The notes under the pieces were generated by a model, which did not search any database, had not been told where the DNA came from, and saw only the letters and a list, made by a program, of their open reading frames with translations. Both the position numbers and the translations under genes were made by a program. From Micrococcaceae bacterium Sec5.1 (GTDB lineage Bacteria > Actinomycetota > Actinomycetes > Actinomycetales > Micrococcaceae), in the NCBI GenBank assembly GCA_039636795.1, contig CP143430.1:2046001-2110000 (forward strand): a stretch of DNA of 64,000 nucleotides, in the 5' to 3' direction. Below, in pieces: positions 62,632-64,000 of this stretch. Each line of letters starts with the position of its first letter. The first letter of the stretch is position 1.

Positions 62632-64000
62632 GGACGACGCGACCGGGTAGCAGCAGTACCTTGGTCTCGGCCGGACTCTGGACGTTGACTGGCTACATGG
62701 GGTTCTGCCTGTTGGTCCAAGCAGCCGCTCACCTTGCTGGCGCTGGACACTGCGGCGGCAGGCCGGCGTCGTTCTTCAACCCCGCTGCGGGCATCGGCCT
62801 GTTCGCCGGCCGCCAGGACTGGATCGTTGGTGCCCCAAGTAACTGCACTTTAGATGTCGGGGCAATCTGGTGGATCGTGGGTGCAGTTCTCACGCTGCTT
62901 GCAGCGCTCGCAGCCGCGGCGGCCCTCGCGTGGAGAACCTGGAAGCAGTCCGGCGCGTGGTTACGCCAGGACATCCTGAGCCGGGACGGGGTGGCTGGCC
63001 GGGCAGAGATACTTCGGGACTTCGGAGCCAGAGCGGTTCGCAAGCGTGGGCAATACACTCGGCCGGGCCTCCGCAAGCCGAGCATTCATGATGTGTCGTG
63101 GACACTTGGCCGCTCCCGTGGAGTGACCATCCATGTCTCCACCGAAGAGTCGATGGTCATTCAGGGAGCTCCTCGGTCGGGCAAGGGCCTATACGTCGTC
63201 ATCAACGCGATTCTCGACGCGCCCGGCGCTGTCGTCACCACATCCACGCGAGCCGACAACCTTGTGGTCACGATGCGAGCGCGGATGTCTGAGGGGCGGC
63301 CAGTGACGGTCTTTGACCCTCAGGGCATGTCGGGCCTGCCATCGACTCTCCGGTGGTCGCCGGTGCGTGGTTGCGGTGACCCGGACATCGCCACCAGACG
63401 GGCTCTCGTTATCACCGCAGATACCGAGATGAAGGGTGAGAATGCAGCGTGGCAAAAGCGCTCGCTGATCGTGCTGCAATGCCTCCTCCATGCCGCCGCG
63501 CTGTCAGGGCAGGGCATCGCAGCCTTCCGTCGATGGTCGTCCAGTCCAGTGTTGGCCAGAGAGGCGCTGGATATTCTGGGGCGCCCAGGTGCGGCATTGG
63601 GGTGGCAGGCAGATCTGATGGGGATCTTGGAAGACGACCCACGGAATACTTCCAACTCCTGGATTGGGGTTTCTGCGGCTGTGGCTCCACTCTCATCTCC
63701 CAGGGTGTTAGCGGCGCTGAACCCACAAGACGAAGCTCAAGAGTTTGATCCCAAAAGCTTCATCAGGCAACGGGGGACTCTCTACCTTATTGGCACCCGA
63801 TCGGGCGCTGCCGCCGCTGGCCCCTACCTATCGGCTCTGATCGACGACATCGATAACGCTGCGCGTGAGCTGGCCTTTGTCTCACCTGGAGGCCGACTCG
63901 ATCCACCCCTTTCGCTGATCCTGGACGAAATAGCGAATCTGTCTCCGTGGCCTGGCCTGCCTGTGGTGCTCTCTGACGGTGGTGGCATCGGCATTTCAAC
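62628..64000 (+). CDS. VirD4/TraG-like coupling protein, 3' end outside the window
   Basis: The first 457 codons are present. It starts at GTG overlapping the VirB4-like stop (GTGA). Two membrane helices lie near 15-35 and 83-103. Walker A is GAPRSGKG with Lys186 (IQGAPRSGKGLYVV), and Walker B is LILDEIANL near 430, the coupling-protein signature. It would bring the DNA-relaxase complex to the channel. The frame is still open at the right edge. No relaxase gene is visible, so it should lie downstream. Confidence 0.9.
   Translation, partial: MRTTRPGSSSTLVSAGLWTLTGYMGFCLLVQAAAHLAGAGHCGGRPASFFNPAAGIGLFAGRQDWIVGAPSNCTLDVGAIWWIVGAVLTLLAALAAAAALAWRTWKQSGAWLRQDILSRDGVAGRAEILRDFGARAVRKRGQYTRPGLRKPSIHDVSWTLGRSRGVTIHVSTEESMVIQGAPRSGKGLYVVINAILDAPGAVVTTSTRADNLVVTMRARMSEGRPVTVFDPQGMSGLPSTLRWSPVRGCGDPDIATRRALVITADTEMKGENAAWQKRSLIVLQCLLHAAALSGQGIAAFRRWSSSPVLAREALDILGRPGAALGWQADLMGILEDDPRNTSNSWIGVSAAVAPLSSPRVLAALNPQDEAQEFDPKSFIRQRGTLYLIGTRSGAAAAGPYLSALIDDIDNAARELAFVSPGGRLDPPLSLILDEIANLSPWPGLPVVLSDGGGIGIS

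Larger units (their letters stand above)
42438..64000 (+). mobile_element. Integrative and conjugative element, left part
   Basis: Everything right of tRNA-Leu fits an ICE: a tyrosine integrase and excisionase-like gene, regulators, a sigma factor, then conjugation genes (TcpC-like, NlpC/P60 hydrolase, VirB2-, VirB6-, VirB4- and VirD4-like) with cargo and toxin-antitoxin genes. VirB4/VirD4 machinery sets it apart from the FtsK-only actinomycete elements. No relaxase, replication gene or second attachment site is seen, so the element continues past the window. Several genes here are AT-richer than the housekeeping genes on the left. Confidence 0.85.

Noticed and set aside
1..64000. CRISPR array or insertion sequence
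   Set aside because: No regularly spaced repeats with unique spacers and no transposase-like protein were seen anywhere in the window.

Overview
The window looks like chromosome of a high-GC actinobacterium of the Micrococcaceae, most like Arthrobacter or Paenarthrobacter. The reasons are the high GC, the frequent GTG and TTG starts, tightly overlapping ATGA/GTGA gene junctions, the gene order def-fmt-rsmB-rpe-rib / hisE-hisG-hisF / hisI-trpE-trpC-trpB-trpA-lgt-gltB-gltD-pyk / ANTAR regulator, and an actinobacterial SpaA-type pilus. The genus is inferred from protein style and gene order, not from a marker gene.

Layout. (1) 1-3650: end of a glutamine-synthetase-like gene, an amidohydrolase, an M20 amidohydrolase and an RpiR-type regulator, probably one catabolic unit. 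(2) 3740-7750: small accessory genes, including a tandem duplication of a STAS/SEC14-like gene and a DUF4259 gene with a likely C-terminal frameshift. (3) 8100-12410: two sortase-anchored pilus proteins with no sortase gene nearby. (4) 12840-14580: a small membrane protein and a PD-(D/E)XK nuclease. (5) 14630-18430: def, fmt, rsmB, rpe. (6) 18510-23190: an FMN riboswitch, then a PnuC-type riboflavin transporter gene and ribD-ribE-ribB-ribA-ribH. (7) 23300-32350: his and trp genes. (8) 32370-41390: lgt, gltBD and pyk. (9) 41550-42440: a PdtaR-like ANTAR regulator and tRNA-Leu(CAA).

From the 3' end of tRNA-Leu to the right edge (42438-64000) lies an integrative and conjugative element, and its right end is outside the window. 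It begins with a tyrosine integrase and an excisionase-like gene. Three poorly known membrane-anchored helical proteins follow, then a regulatory cassette: IrrE-type peptidase, DUF6545-like membrane protein, EspR-like regulator, membrane alpha/beta hydrolase, two ArsR genes antisense to their neighbours' 3' ends, a second EspR-like regulator and an ECF-like sigma factor. The conjugation genes come next: TcpC-like, NlpC/P60 hydrolase, VirB2-like, VirB6/TrbL-like, SCO6880-type, VirB4-like and VirD4-like. They are interrupted by cargo that includes a PIN toxin paired with a catalytically degenerate IrrE-type antitoxin.

The best candidate for an undescribed system is the 47.0-52.5 kb cassette. 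It has two similar EspR-like regulators, each close to a converging ArsR gene, a perfect 24-bp operator-like dyad in the one divergent regulator pair, and a membrane hydrolase and membrane protein that could sense or transduce a signal. It may decide when the element excises and transfers. That role is inference from context.
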